Positions 17,177 to 26,324 of a stretch of 38,290 bases of DNA are shown here, piece by piece. This DNA comes from an uncultured Lachnospiraceae bacterium. GTDB lineage: Bacteria; Bacillota; Clostridia; Lachnospirales; Lachnospiraceae. The first letter of the stretch is position 1. Each line of letters begins with the position of its first letter. The notes under the pieces are model-generated. The model made no database searches and was not told where the DNA came from. It saw only the letters and a program-made list of their open reading frames with translations. Both the position numbers and the translations under genes were made by a program. The stretch is taken from positions 1 to 38,290 of the forward strand of contig CAMOIV010000003.1 in assembly GCA_946616305.1 (NCBI GenBank), written 5' to 3'.

Positions 17177-18883
17177 ATGCTTAATTACAAAAGATATAAG
17201 AGGAATCCGGTCATAGATTATCCTGAAAGAAAGTGGCCCGGACGCCAGATCGAGAAGGCACCCACATGGGTCTCCGTAGACTTAAGGGATGGCAATCAGG
17301 CTCTGGTGGAGCCCATGGTGGTTTCCGAGAAGATAGAGATGTTCAGCCATCTTGTAAAGCTTGGATTCAAGGAGATAGAGATCGGCTTTCCCGCAGCCAG
17401 TCAGATCGAATTTGATTTCTTAAGAGAGCTTGTGGACAGAAATCTGATACCGGAGGATGTTACGGTCCAGGTGCTGTCGCAGTGCAGGGAAGAGCTCATA
17501 GACCGTACATTTAAGGCAATAAAGGGGATACCCAGGGCCATAGTCCATATCTACAATTCCACCTCCACATTACAAAGAGATGTGGTATTCGGCATGGATA
17601 AGGAGGCGATAAAGGAGCTTGCCGTTTCCGGTACCAGGATGGTAAAGGAAAGAGCCCGAAATTTCCCCGGAGAGATCATACTGGAGTATTCTCCTGAAAG
17701 CTTCACCGGTACGGAACCGGATTATGCCTGTGAGGTCTGCAATGCCGTTACGGAAGAGTGGGGAGCGACTCCCGACAATAAGGTCATCATCAATCTTCCC
17801 GCCACGGTGGAGATGACCACCCCTAATGTCTATGCGGATATCATAGAGTGGGAGAGCAATCATCTTGCCAGAAGGGATTCCGTCATATTGTCCGTCCATC
17901 CCCACAACGACCGCGGTACCGGAGTTGCAGCCACAGAGCTTGCCATGCTGGCGGGAGCCGAGAGAGTAGAGGGCACCCTTTTCGGAAACGGGGAGAGGAC
18001 CGGTAACGTAGATGTGCTCACCGTAGCTTACAACATGTTCTCTCAGGGCATTGATCCCGAACTTAACATCGATAATGTCAATGAGATAATAGATATGTAC
18101 GAGAAATGTACCAAGATGAAGATAGATCCCAGGCATCCTTACGCCGGAAAGCTTGTATTCACAGCCTTCTCCGGCTCTCATCAGGATGCCATCTCCAAGG
18201 GGATCAAGGCGATGATGGAGAGACATCCCGATACATGGGAGGTGCCCTATCTGCCCATAGACCCCGCGGATATCGGAAGGGAATACGAGCCTATCGTACG
18301 TATCAACTCCCAGTCGGGCAAGGGCGGAGTTGCCTTTATCATGGACTCTTATTTCGGCTTCAAGCTTCCGAAGGGGATGCACCGGGAATTTGCCGCCGTC
18401 ATCCAGAGTATCTCGGAGAAGCAGGGTGAGGTGGCTCCTGCTCAGGTTATGGATGAGTTCAGAAGAGAATACCTTAATAAAAAGGAGCCCATCCACTTCA
18501 GAAAGCTGCAGATGGTGGACCTTTCCGTAGAGGAGGACTCGGAATTCGATACTGAGGTCACCGTTAAATATACGGATCACGGAACAGAGAAGGAATTCAC
18601 GGCAACCGGAAACGGACCTATCGATGCGGTGAAGAGAGGACTCACGGAGGAGCTGGGTATCAACATCAAGATCGTGGATTACGAAGAGCATGCCCTTACG
18701 GGAGGCTCAAATGCTCAGGCAGCCGCCTACATCCATATGCTTTCGGTGGATGACAACAAGATAACCTATGGTGTGGGAGTATCCTCCAATATCACCAGGG
18801 CATCGGTCAGGGCTATGTTCTCAGCCGTCAACAGGCTTTTCGGAGAGCGTTTTGACGCCGAACACGCGAGAGACAACCAGTAG
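17177..18883 (+). CDS. leuA: 2-isopropylmalate synthase, long (type 2) form
   Basis: LeuA makes 2-isopropylmalate from acetyl-CoA and 2-oxoisovalerate, the first committed step of leucine synthesis. The 568-residue protein has the HMGL-like TIM barrel with the divalent-metal and substrate motif DLRDGNQ at 35-41, the HPHNDRG metal site, and GERTGNVD. A C-terminal regulatory LeuA dimer domain (about 440 onward) normally senses leucine. The N-terminal RYKRNPVIDYPERKWPGR is typical of the long form seen in actinobacteria and many clostridia. ATG 17177 was chosen over GTG 17171 because AGGAGGA ends at 17170. The 3' end overlaps the convergent membrane gene by 63 bases. Confidence 0.96.
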   Translation: MLNYKRYKRNPVIDYPERKWPGRQIEKAPTWVSVDLRDGNQALVEPMVVSEKIEMFSHLVKLGFKEIEIGFPAASQIEFDFLRELVDRNLIPEDVTVQVLSQCREELIDRTFKAIKGIPRAIVHIYNSTSTLQRDVVFGMDKEAIKELAVSGTRMVKERARNFPGEIILEYSPESFTGTEPDYACEVCNAVTEEWGATPDNKVIINLPATVEMTTPNVYADIIEWESNHLARRDSVILSVHPHNDRGTGVAATELAMLAGAERVEGTLFGNGERTGNVDVLTVAYNMFSQGIDPELNIDNVNEIIDMYEKCTKMKIDPRHPYAGKLVFTAFSGSHQDAISKGIKAMMERHPDTWEVPYLPIDPADIGREYEPIVRINSQSGKGGVAFIMDSYFGFKLPKGMHREFAAVIQSISEKQGEVAPAQVMDEFRREYLNKKEPIHFRKLQMVDLSVEEDSEFDTEVTVKYTDHGTEKEFTATGNGPIDAVKRGLTEELGINIKIVDYEEHALTGGSNAQAAAYIHMLSVDDNKITYGVGVSSNITRASVRAMFSAVNRLFGERFDAEHARDNQ

Positions 18884-20320
18884 TACCGCAAAGAAATAGA
18901 CAGTAAAATACACAGGAAAATAGTATTTGAAATATGAGGCCGGAGCCAGTATGAATACTATGGAGAAGTGAGCAAAAAGACAAAGGGAGAGCATGACAAA
19001 GAATGCTCTCTCTTTTATTCTGCAAAGACTCCATATGAATCCTGCCGTAAGCAGGAGCATGGGTATATACAGGTTGTAAGCGATCATCTTTACGAGACTT
19101 ACAACAAGAGACGGTATACCCTGTCCTATCACCGGATCGTAAACGGTTGCGGCATAATCAAAGGAGCCCCACTTCGTCTTCATCAGTACATCCTTGTTGT
19201 TCAGCATCAGCTCCTTTACACCCTCTATGAAAGCGGCATAATCCTCATCTGTGGCATTCTCCCGCCTTCCGTCATAGCCCTGGTAATACAGGATCAGAGC
19301 GTCCTCGTAGTTGATGTCTCCGAGATAATCGTTTATGGCTGCAATGGTCTCCACATTAAGGTAGCGATCCACCTTTTCAAGGGATGCCGCATTGGCGGGA
19401 TCCTTTACATCAAGCCCGTTTCTGTACATATTGGTTACAGTATATGCATAAAAGGGAAGCATGCGGTTGGCAGCCTTGTCTCCCATGCGGTTGGGGATCA
19501 ATCCGTACTGGGGCACAGCCGTCAGATACTGTATCAGGAAGGAGATGACAACAAGCCGCAGTATGTCCTTTTTATCAAACCGGTAACAGATGATGATCAT
19601 GATGAGACCGAAGAAGGCAAGATATATGCCCTCGGTCCGCCACTGCGTAAGAACAGCCAGAAGGAAAAGCTTCGGTATGAGACGGGGTATTGAGATCCCG
19701 GCTCCCTCCAGCTTGTCCATGTAAATGGAAAACATGAAGTAAACATACAGAAAGATATATATGGGGATCCTGTGAGCGGATGTGGTATATGCGAGTATGG
19801 GAGGCAGAAAGAAGGGGATATACATGAAAAAGGAAAGCCTTCTGCCCGACATGTATCTGTGGGTCCTTGCCACAACATAGCCTGCAGTCAGACACTGTAT
19901 CACGACCTTTATGATTATGGGCCCCATCCAGGAGGGTATGATCATCAGGGATACGATGTAATACCAGGTGGTGATGTAGTAGAACCAGGTGTAGTCGGAC
20001 AAAGCCAGTGCCTCGGCATATATGAGGCTCTCATCATTGGAAAGGAACCCTTCCGGAAGCTTGTAGAAGAGTACAAGGATAATGGGGATAAAATATATCA
20101 GGCCAAATAAGAGAACCTTACGTGAAAAGGAATCTTTTACCAGTACGGCATCCTGTATCATAAGTGCCATAAAGAAAACCGCGGCCATCATGATGATCCT
20201 GCAGGGGATATAATTATGGAGCATCTCCATAACAGGTACGGTAAAGGTTGTTCTGTCGAAGATCACGGAGACAACAGTCCATATCAGGGTGGCAATGGAT
20301 GGTAAAACAAATTTTTTCAT
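18821..20320 (-). CDS. Polytopic membrane protein, probable GT-C-type glycosyltransferase
   Basis: The 499-residue protein has about eleven hydrophobic helices and no strong cytoplasmic domain. After the third helix lies FLSNDESLIYAEAL, an acidic pair in the first large outer loop; this is where GT-C enzymes such as the PMT and ArnT families keep their catalytic Asp/Glu. A soluble insert at about 285-370 carries Tyr and acidic residues. If the call is right it would transfer a sugar from a lipid-phosphate donor outside the membrane. The gene reads toward leuA and its last 63 bases lie inside leuA. It is divergent from nth with only 42 bases between starts. Membrane nature is certain; the enzymatic role is inference. 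Confidence 0.7.
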   Translation of the reverse strand: MKKFVLPSIATLIWTVVSVIFDRTTFTVPVMEMLHNYIPCRIIMMAAVFFMALMIQDAVLVKDSFSRKVLLFGLIYFIPIILVLFYKLPEGFLSNDESLIYAEALALSDYTWFYYITTWYYIVSLMIIPSWMGPIIIKVVIQCLTAGYVVARTHRYMSGRRLSFFMYIPFFLPPILAYTTSAHRIPIYIFLYVYFMFSIYMDKLEGAGISIPRLIPKLFLLAVLTQWRTEGIYLAFFGLIMIIICYRFDKKDILRLVVISFLIQYLTAVPQYGLIPNRMGDKAANRMLPFYAYTVTNMYRNGLDVKDPANAASLEKVDRYLNVETIAAINDYLGDINYEDALILYYQGYDGRRENATDEDYAAFIEGVKELMLNNKDVLMKTKWGSFDYAATVYDPVIGQGIPSLVVSLVKMIAYNLYIPMLLLTAGFIWSLCRIKERAFFVMLSLCLFAHFSIVFILAPASYFKYYFPVYFTVYFFAVLLVVSRVFGVKTLSEKPVDG

Positions 20321-20362
20321 ATTGGATTATCCTCGGTATGTAGAGTATGGTATGATTATAGC

Positions 20363-21034
20363 ATGGCATCTTTAAGAGAGAAAATAAAAGAGCAATTTGA
20401 CAGGCTGGATCTGGAATACGGAACGGATCCCGAGATATTTCTGCGATATGAAAAGCCCTACGAACTGCTCATTGCCACCATCCTTTCGGCCCAATGCACG
20501 GATAAGAGAGTGAATGAGGTCACAAAGGAACTCTTCGTTCATTACCCCACTCTGGAAAGCTTTGCAAACTGTGATCTTGAGGAATTGCAGGAGGATATAA
20601 AAACCTGCGGACTTTACAGATCAAAGGCAGCCAATATAAAAGCGGCGGCAGCGGCTCTTATCAGCGAGCATAACGGAGAAGTGCCATCGGATATCGATCT
20701 CCTCACAACCCTTCCCGGAGTCGGAAGAAAGACTGCAAATGTGGTCAGGACTCATGTCTTTAATATCCCTTCCATAGTAGTGGATACCCATGTAAAAAGA
20801 GTCAGCGGGAGGCTTGGATGGACATCCTTAAAGGAGCCGAAGGACATAGAGTTTGACCTCATGAAGAAGGTGAGGGAGGATCACTGGTGCCTGATCAATC
20901 AGGATCTTATAAAGCTGGGGCGGACACTTTGCCATGCAAGGAACCCCCGATGCGATGATTGCTTTATGAATACGCTCTGCCCGTGGGCTGCCAAAGGAAA
21001 AAAGGCATCGGCAGGATCCGGAGGCAGACCATGA
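20363..21034 (+). CDS. nth: Endonuclease III (DNA glycosylase/AP lyase)
   Basis: Nth removes oxidised pyrimidines and nicks abasic sites in base excision repair. The 223-residue protein has the helix-hairpin-helix LPGVGRKTANVV with the catalytic Lys at 123, the catalytic Asp in VVDTHVKR at 141, and a C-terminal iron-sulfur loop with cysteines at 190, 197, 200 and 206 (C-x6-C-x2-C-x5-C), all intact. It is divergent from the membrane gene upstream. The stop codon overlaps the start of the next gene (ATGA), so the phosphoesterase is translationally coupled to it. Confidence 0.96.
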   Translation: MASLREKIKEQFDRLDLEYGTDPEIFLRYEKPYELLIATILSAQCTDKRVNEVTKELFVHYPTLESFANCDLEELQEDIKTCGLYRSKAANIKAAAAALISEHNGEVPSDIDLLTTLPGVGRKTANVVRTHVFNIPSIVVDTHVKRVSGRLGWTSLKEPKDIEFDLMKKVREDHWCLINQDLIKLGRTLCHARNPRCDDCFMNTLCPWAAKGKKASAGSGGRP

Positions 21035-21789
21035 GTACGTATGTGATAAGCGATATTCACGGTGCTCTGGAGCAGTTCATGATATTGCTGTCCACCATAG
21101 GCTTTGATCAGGGCAGCAGGGATGACGAACTGTATCTGCTTGGAGATTACGGAGACTGGGGAATCCACTCCATCGAGACCATGGGCTATGTCATGGATCT
21201 GGACTCCAGTCCCAATGTTCACTGCCTGCTGGGCAATCATGAAGACATGTTCATAGAAGCCATCGAGGCAGATCGAAATATGGAATTCCCCAATCTTGTC
21301 TGGTATCAGATAAATAAAGGATATACGACCTGGGAGGATTACGAGAAGCTGTCACAGAAGAATAAGGACGCGTTGTACGACTGGCTTAAGTCCCTTGAGC
21401 TGGCGGTTGATATAAAGGTGAAGGGGAAGCTTTATATGGCTGCCCATGCATATCCGTATTTCGGCAACAGAGGAAAACTGGGTAGATACTACACCAAAAA
21501 TGAAGCCCTATGGCACAGGATACGCCGCAGGGAAGACCCTTTTGCAAACTACCATGGAAAAAAGAGGTATGATGGTCTTATAATAGGTCATACGCCCACC
21601 TCATACTTTCGAGCCTTAAGAGACGGAGCAGACAGGGATGAGTTCAACACTGTATTCTTCGGGGAGAAGATCATAGCCATAGACTGCGGGGCGAAGGTAC
21701 TTGAGTATCCCGAGATAGGAAGGGAATATAAACAGGCAAGACTTGCCGCACTGAGACTTGATGACGAGAAGTGCTTCTACGTACGGTAA
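21031..21789 (+). CDS. Metallophosphoesterase, PPP-phosphatase-like
   Basis: The 252-residue protein has the calcineurin-like core in order: SDIHG (residues 7-11), LGDYGDWG (37-44), GNHED (68-72), then AHAYP and IGHTPTSYF. These give the two-metal site of serine/threonine phosphatases and ApaH-like enzymes. The second motif differs from the PPP consensus GDYVDRG: Val is Gly and the phosphate-binding Arg is Trp, so the substrate may not be a phosphoprotein. The frame is open to 20959, but ATG 21031 is preceded by CCGGAGG and starts the domain correctly; it overlaps the nth stop. Function beyond phosphoesterase is not shown. Confidence 0.85.
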   Translation: MSTYVISDIHGALEQFMILLSTIGFDQGSRDDELYLLGDYGDWGIHSIETMGYVMDLDSSPNVHCLLGNHEDMFIEAIEADRNMEFPNLVWYQINKGYTTWEDYEKLSQKNKDALYDWLKSLELAVDIKVKGKLYMAAHAYPYFGNRGKLGRYYTKNEALWHRIRRREDPFANYHGKKRYDGLIIGHTPTSYFRALRDGADRDEFNTVFFGEKIIAIDCGAKVLEYPEIGREYKQARLAALRLDDEKCFYVR

Positions 21790-21839
21790 GGGCTGCAGGT
21801 TCGGTAATGAACGGAAATATACAACAGGAGGAATGATCC

Positions 21840-23150
21840 ATGAACATAGTATTATTATCAGGCGGATCCGGTAAGAGGATGTGGCCGCTGTCAAACGACA
21901 TAAGGTCAAAGCAGTTCATAAAGCTTTTCAAGAGGGACGACGGGGAATACGAATCCATGGTCCAGAGAGTGTACCGGCAGATCAAGTCCGTTGACCCTGA
22001 TTCCTGCGTGACCATCGCTACAAGCAAGACTCAGGTATCTGCCATACATAACCAGCTGGGAGAGCAGGTCTCCGTATGTGTGGAGCCCGACAGGAGGGAT
22101 ACCTTCCCTGCCATCGCACTTGCGGCGGCATATCTTCACCATGAGCTGGGGATAGCAGAGGAAGAAGCAGTGATAGTATGTCCTGTCGATCCCTATGTAG
22201 ACAATTCATATTACGAAGCGGTCCTGAGGATGGAGGATATCGTAAAGAACAGTGATAAGAACCTGACTCTTATGGGCATCGAGCCCACATATCCTTCGGA
22301 GAAATACGGATATATCCTGCCCTCAAACTCCGACGAGATATCCGGAGTAAAGGAATTCAAGGAAAAGCCGGATCTTAAGCGTGCACAGGAATACATAGCC
22401 GCCGGAGCCTTATGGAATGCCGGAGTATTTGCGTTCAAGCTGGGATACCTTCTTGACAAGGCCCATAATATCATGGACTTCATCGATTATAAGGATCTTT
22501 ACAATCATTATGATAAATGCACCAAGATATCCTTTGACTATGCCATAGTGGAAAAGGAGCCTTCCATCCAGGTACTCAGGCATAAGGGTGAGTGGAAGGA
22601 CGTAGGCACATGGAACATGATGGCCGAGGTAATGGCAGATGAGGTAAAGGGAAATGCCATACTTGATGACACCACCGAAAGAACCAATGTGGTAAACGAG
22701 CTGGATATCCCTATACTTGTAATGGGCGCAAAGGATATGGTCATAGCAGCCTCGGGAGACGGCATACTGATAGCCGACAAGGAGCAGTCAAGCTATATGA
22801 AGCCCTACGTAGAGAAGATCTCAACAGAGGCAAGATATGCGGAGAAATCCTGGGGATCTTATTCCGTGATAGATGCGGGAAAGGGATATCTCAACAACAA
22901 GGTGGTCTTAAAGCCGGGCAACAGGATGTCATATCACTCCCATGAATTCAGGGATGAGGTCTGGACTGTGCTTTCCGGCAGCGGCAAGGTGATAATCGAC
23001 GGCATGGAACAGATAGTAAATGCCGGGGACGTGGTGACCATGGCGGCAGGCTGCAAGCACACAGTCATCGCCGATACGGAGCTTACCATACTTGAGGCAC
23101 AGCTGGGAGATGTGATCTCCGTAAAGGACAAAAAGAAGTATAATATCTGA
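21840..23150 (+). CDS. manC: Mannose-1-phosphate guanylyltransferase with C-terminal cupin domain
   Basis: The enzyme makes GDP-mannose from mannose-1-phosphate and GTP. The 436-residue protein has the nucleotidyltransferase signature LSGGSGKRMWPLS near the N terminus, SKQF, the acidic VCPVDPYVDN where the metal-binding Asp lies, EKYGYIL, and FKEKP. A cupin domain (about 340-430: YHSHEFRDEVWTVLSGSG, then AAGCKHTV) resembles the isomerase part of bifunctional ManC/AlgA enzymes, but a dedicated isomerase gene follows, so it may not be active. A GGAGGAATGATCCATG start context is clear. manC and manA are 2 bases apart and form a GDP-mannose module. Confidence 0.93.
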   Translation: MNIVLLSGGSGKRMWPLSNDIRSKQFIKLFKRDDGEYESMVQRVYRQIKSVDPDSCVTIATSKTQVSAIHNQLGEQVSVCVEPDRRDTFPAIALAAAYLHHELGIAEEEAVIVCPVDPYVDNSYYEAVLRMEDIVKNSDKNLTLMGIEPTYPSEKYGYILPSNSDEISGVKEFKEKPDLKRAQEYIAAGALWNAGVFAFKLGYLLDKAHNIMDFIDYKDLYNHYDKCTKISFDYAIVEKEPSIQVLRHKGEWKDVGTWNMMAEVMADEVKGNAILDDTTERTNVVNELDIPILVMGAKDMVIAASGDGILIADKEQSSYMKPYVEKISTEARYAEKSWGSYSVIDAGKGYLNNKVVLKPGNRMSYHSHEFRDEVWTVLSGSGKVIIDGMEQIVNAGDVVTMAAGCKHTVIADTELTILEAQLGDVISVKDKKKYNI

Positions 23151-23152
23151 TC

Positions 23153-24121
23153 ATGACGGCAATCAAAGAACCCATGCTCCTTAGGCCCTTCGGAAAAGGC
23201 TATATGTGGGGCGGGGAGAGACTGAAAACAGAATACAATATAGACCTTCAGACCACACCCCTGGCTGAGAGCTGGGAGTGCTCCGTTCATCCCGACGGCT
23301 TATGCACCGTGGGGAACGGTCATTTTGCCGGCATGACCTTAAAGGATGTCGTCGAAGAAAACCCCGGATTTCTCGGGGGAAAGAACCCTGATTTTCCCAT
23401 ATTGATCAAATTCATCGATGCGGCCTCCGACCTTTCGATCCAGGTCCACCCGGATGACGAATATGCAAAAAGGGTGGAGAACAGTAAGGGCAAGACCGAA
23501 TTCTGGTATGTGCTTGATGCGACAGAGGATGCAAAGCTTATATACGGGTTTGAGCATCCCATGACGCCGGACAAGATCAAAGAGGCTATAGGTGAGGGCA
23601 GACTGGAGGATGTGCTTCATTATGTGCCTGTAAAAAAGGGAGATAAGTTCCTTGTGACTGCCGGTACAGTGCATGCCATAGGCGAGGGTGTGCTCATAGC
23701 GGAGATACAGGAAAGCTCCAATCTGACCTATCGTCTTTATGATTACGACCGAAGGGACAGGAACGGACAGAAGAGGGAGCTGCACATAGAAAAGGCACTG
23801 GATGTCCTTAACATGGAAGCGGTGGTATCCCTGAAGCAGCCTCAGCGCATGGTCAGATATTTCTACGGCTGTGCCAGGGAGATAATATGCCGCTGCAGAT
23901 ATTTTGAAGTGGAGAGGGTGCAGGTCACCAAGGGCTTCTCCTTTTCCGTGATGGATACATCTTTTCAGGTGCTTTTGTGCATAGACGGAGAAGGGGGAGT
24001 TGAAACTGACGAGACCAACAAACCCTTGAGATTTAATAAAGGCAGCTGCGTTTTCCTTCCTGCGGGAATGGGACGCTGTCATGTCATCGGAGAGTGCTCT
24101 CTCCTGAAAGTAAGATGTTGA
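23153..24121 (+). CDS. manA: Class I mannose-6-phosphate isomerase
   Basis: ManA interconverts fructose-6-phosphate and mannose-6-phosphate using a zinc ion. The 322-residue protein has the class I motifs: WGG near residue 20, ESWECSVHPDG, LIKFIDAASDLSIQVHPDDE with the zinc ligands Gln and His, the Glu in GKTEFWYVLD, and GTVHAIGEG with the further His ligand. It matches the short bacterial form. Co-location with manC puts it in GDP-mannose supply from fructose-6-phosphate; no phosphomannomutase is in this window. The ATG lies two bases beyond the manC stop, indicating coupling. Confidence 0.93.
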   Translation: MTAIKEPMLLRPFGKGYMWGGERLKTEYNIDLQTTPLAESWECSVHPDGLCTVGNGHFAGMTLKDVVEENPGFLGGKNPDFPILIKFIDAASDLSIQVHPDDEYAKRVENSKGKTEFWYVLDATEDAKLIYGFEHPMTPDKIKEAIGEGRLEDVLHYVPVKKGDKFLVTAGTVHAIGEGVLIAEIQESSNLTYRLYDYDRRDRNGQKRELHIEKALDVLNMEAVVSLKQPQRMVRYFYGCAREIICRCRYFEVERVQVTKGFSFSVMDTSFQVLLCIDGEGGVETDETNKPLRFNKGSCVFLPAGMGRCHVIGECSLLKVRC

Positions 24122-24136
24122 CTTTGGAGGTTGGTA

Positions 24137-26281
24137 ATGGCTGAACGGGAAAGATATACGGAGATCCGTGAAGAAAATGCGATAAGGATCGATGAGATAT
24201 TCGGGCAGAATGTATTTAATGACAATGTCATGCAGCAGCGTCTCCCGAAAAAATCGTACAGGGAATTAAGACATGTCATAGACGAGGGCAGGACACTGGA
24301 CCCTGTAACGGCAGATGTGGTTGCCCATGCCATGAAGGAATGGGCCATAGAAAAGGGCGCCACTCATTTCACCCATTGGTTCCAGCCCCTCACAGGCATA
24401 ACGGCAGAGAAGCATGATGCCTTCATATCCCACGAGGATGAGGAAGGCAGGGTCATGACCGAGTTTTCCGGCAAGGAGCTTGTAAGGGGAGAAGCGGATG
24501 CATCCTCATTTCCTTCCGGCGGCACCAGGAGCACCTTCGAAGCCAGGGGATATACCACCTGGGATTGCTCAAGCCCTGCATTCATAAAGGAATCCGGCTG
24601 CGGGAAGATACTCTGTATACCCACGGCCTTCAACTCATACACCGGAGAAGCTTTAGACCGCAAGACCCCTCTTTTGAGATCCATGGATGCCCTGTCTGAA
24701 CAGGCTATGAGGATAGTCAGGCTCTTCGGGAATACTGACGCGAAAAAGGTGATCTCCTCGGTAGGCCCCGAGCAGGAATACTTCCTGGTTGATGAGGATC
24801 TTTACAAAAAGAGACCTGATCTCATGTATACCGGCAGGACTCTCTTCGGCGCTCCGGCACCCAGGGGACAGGAGATGGAGGACCACTATTACGGTGTCAT
24901 CAGGGAGAGAGTCGGGGAATTCATGCGGGATCTCAACACCGAGCTCTGGAAGCTGGGGGTTACTGCCAAGACTCAGCATAATGAGGTGGCTCCGGCCCAG
25001 CATGAGCTGGCACCCATATATGAGACCGCCAACATCGCAGCGGATCACAACCAGCTTGTTATGGAGACCATGAAAAGAGTGGCTGTGCACCACGGACTTC
25101 GGTGCCTCCTCCACGAAAAGCCCTACAAGGGAGTCAACGGTTCCGGAAAACACAATAACTGGTCCATTAATACGGACAGCGGCATGAACCTTCTGGATCC
25201 CGGAGAGACCCCCAATGAGAATATACAGTTCCTGCTCATATTGTCCTGTATAATAAAAGCAGTGGATGTCCATGCGGATCTTTTAAGGCAGTCGGCAGCG
25301 GACGTGGGAAACGATCACAGGCTTGGAGCCAATGAAGCCCCTCCCGCTATAATGTCCGTATTCCTTGGAGAGCAGCTGGAGGACGTGGTCTTACAGCTCA
25401 TAGAAACAGGGGAAGCCACCAGCGTAAAGCAGGGAGGCGTACTCAAGACCGGAGTCAGTATACTTCCTGATGTGGAGAAGGATGCCACAGACAGGAACAG
25501 GACATCGCCCTTTGCCTTCACAGGGAATAAATTCGAATTCAGGACAGTGGGAAGCTCCGACAGTATAGCTGCAGCCAATACGGTGCTGAACGCCATAGTA
25601 GCGGAAGCTCTGTGTGATGCCGCCAATGAGCTTGAAGCGGCAGAGGACTTCGATATGGGAGTTCACGACCTGATAAAGAAGAACCTTACGGAGCATCAGA
25701 GGATAATCTTTAACGGAGACGGGTATTCCGAGGCATGGATAAAGGAAGCGAAAAGAAGAGGCCTGCCCAATATACCCTCCATGATCGAAGCCGCACCGGC
25801 TCTGACCACCGATAAGGCTATCAGCCTTTTTGAGAAATTCGGGATATTTACGAAGAAGGAGCTCACCTCCAGAGAAGAGGTGGTATATGAGACATATGCC
25901 AAATCCATCAACATAGAGGCGCTGACCATGATCGACATGGCCTCCAGACAGATACTTCCTGCCTGTATCCGTTATGCATCATCTCTGGCAGCAGGTGTTA
26001 AGGACATGCTTTCCCTTGATATGGATGCCGCTACGGAAAAGGATATACTGAACAGAGTCCAGGAGGAGATATCAAAGCTTAAAAAGGCACTGGATGTCCT
26101 TGAGGAGGATCATGCAAAGGCAGTGACTGTAGCGGATGAAAAGGAGAAGGCTTTCTACTACAAGGATGTGATAAAGAAGGATATGTCCGTACTCAGGGAG
26201 AGTGCAGACAGACTGGAGCTGATGGTAGATAAAAGAATGTGGCCTCTGCCCACATACGGAGAGCTGATGTTTGAAGTATGA
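24137..26281 (+). CDS. glnN: Glutamine synthetase type III
   Basis: GSIII makes glutamine from glutamate, ammonia and ATP; it is a dodecamer found in Bacteroidetes, rumen bacteria and clostridia. The 714-residue length is typical of type III (types I and II are much shorter). Visible motifs are THFTHWFQP, SSFPSGGTRSTFEARGYT, VGPEQEYFLVD, KTQHNEVAPAQHELAPI, GVNGSGKHNNWS and NEAPPAI, all in the expected order. ATG 24137 was preferred over TTG 24131 because the GGAGG at 24126-24130 is too close to the latter. It lies between GDP-mannose genes and galE with no visible terminator, so nitrogen control would have to act on a promoter not evident here. Confidence 0.96.
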   Translation: MAERERYTEIREENAIRIDEIFGQNVFNDNVMQQRLPKKSYRELRHVIDEGRTLDPVTADVVAHAMKEWAIEKGATHFTHWFQPLTGITAEKHDAFISHEDEEGRVMTEFSGKELVRGEADASSFPSGGTRSTFEARGYTTWDCSSPAFIKESGCGKILCIPTAFNSYTGEALDRKTPLLRSMDALSEQAMRIVRLFGNTDAKKVISSVGPEQEYFLVDEDLYKKRPDLMYTGRTLFGAPAPRGQEMEDHYYGVIRERVGEFMRDLNTELWKLGVTAKTQHNEVAPAQHELAPIYETANIAADHNQLVMETMKRVAVHHGLRCLLHEKPYKGVNGSGKHNNWSINTDSGMNLLDPGETPNENIQFLLILSCIIKAVDVHADLLRQSAADVGNDHRLGANEAPPAIMSVFLGEQLEDVVLQLIETGEATSVKQGGVLKTGVSILPDVEKDATDRNRTSPFAFTGNKFEFRTVGSSDSIAAANTVLNAIVAEALCDAANELEAAEDFDMGVHDLIKKNLTEHQRIIFNGDGYSEAWIKEAKRRGLPNIPSMIEAAPALTTDKAISLFEKFGIFTKKELTSREEVVYETYAKSINIEALTMIDMASRQILPACIRYASSLAAGVKDMLSLDMDAATEKDILNRVQEEISKLKKALDVLEEDHAKAVTVADEKEKAFYYKDVIKKDMSVLRESADRLELMVDKRMWPLPTYGELMFEV

Positions 26282-26324
26282 AGCTGAAGGCAGCAGATAA
26301 GGATCTAAGTTAAGGAGGCGTGAA

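Noticed and set aside
17570-18691. 373-codon open frame on the minus strand inside leuA
   Set aside because: It is antisense to a complete, motif-rich LeuA, has no recognisable domain and is rich in His, Leu and Arg as expected from the complementary frame.
18968-19693. 241-codon plus-strand open frame opposite the GT-C-like membrane gene
   Set aside because: The minus-strand frame is longer and has clear transmembrane helices; this frame looks like scrambled sequence.
20959-21030. Longer start for the metallophosphoesterase
   Set aside because: The extra residues overlap the iron-sulfur loop of nth in another frame; ATG 21031 has a clear GGAGG site and begins directly at the first metal motif.
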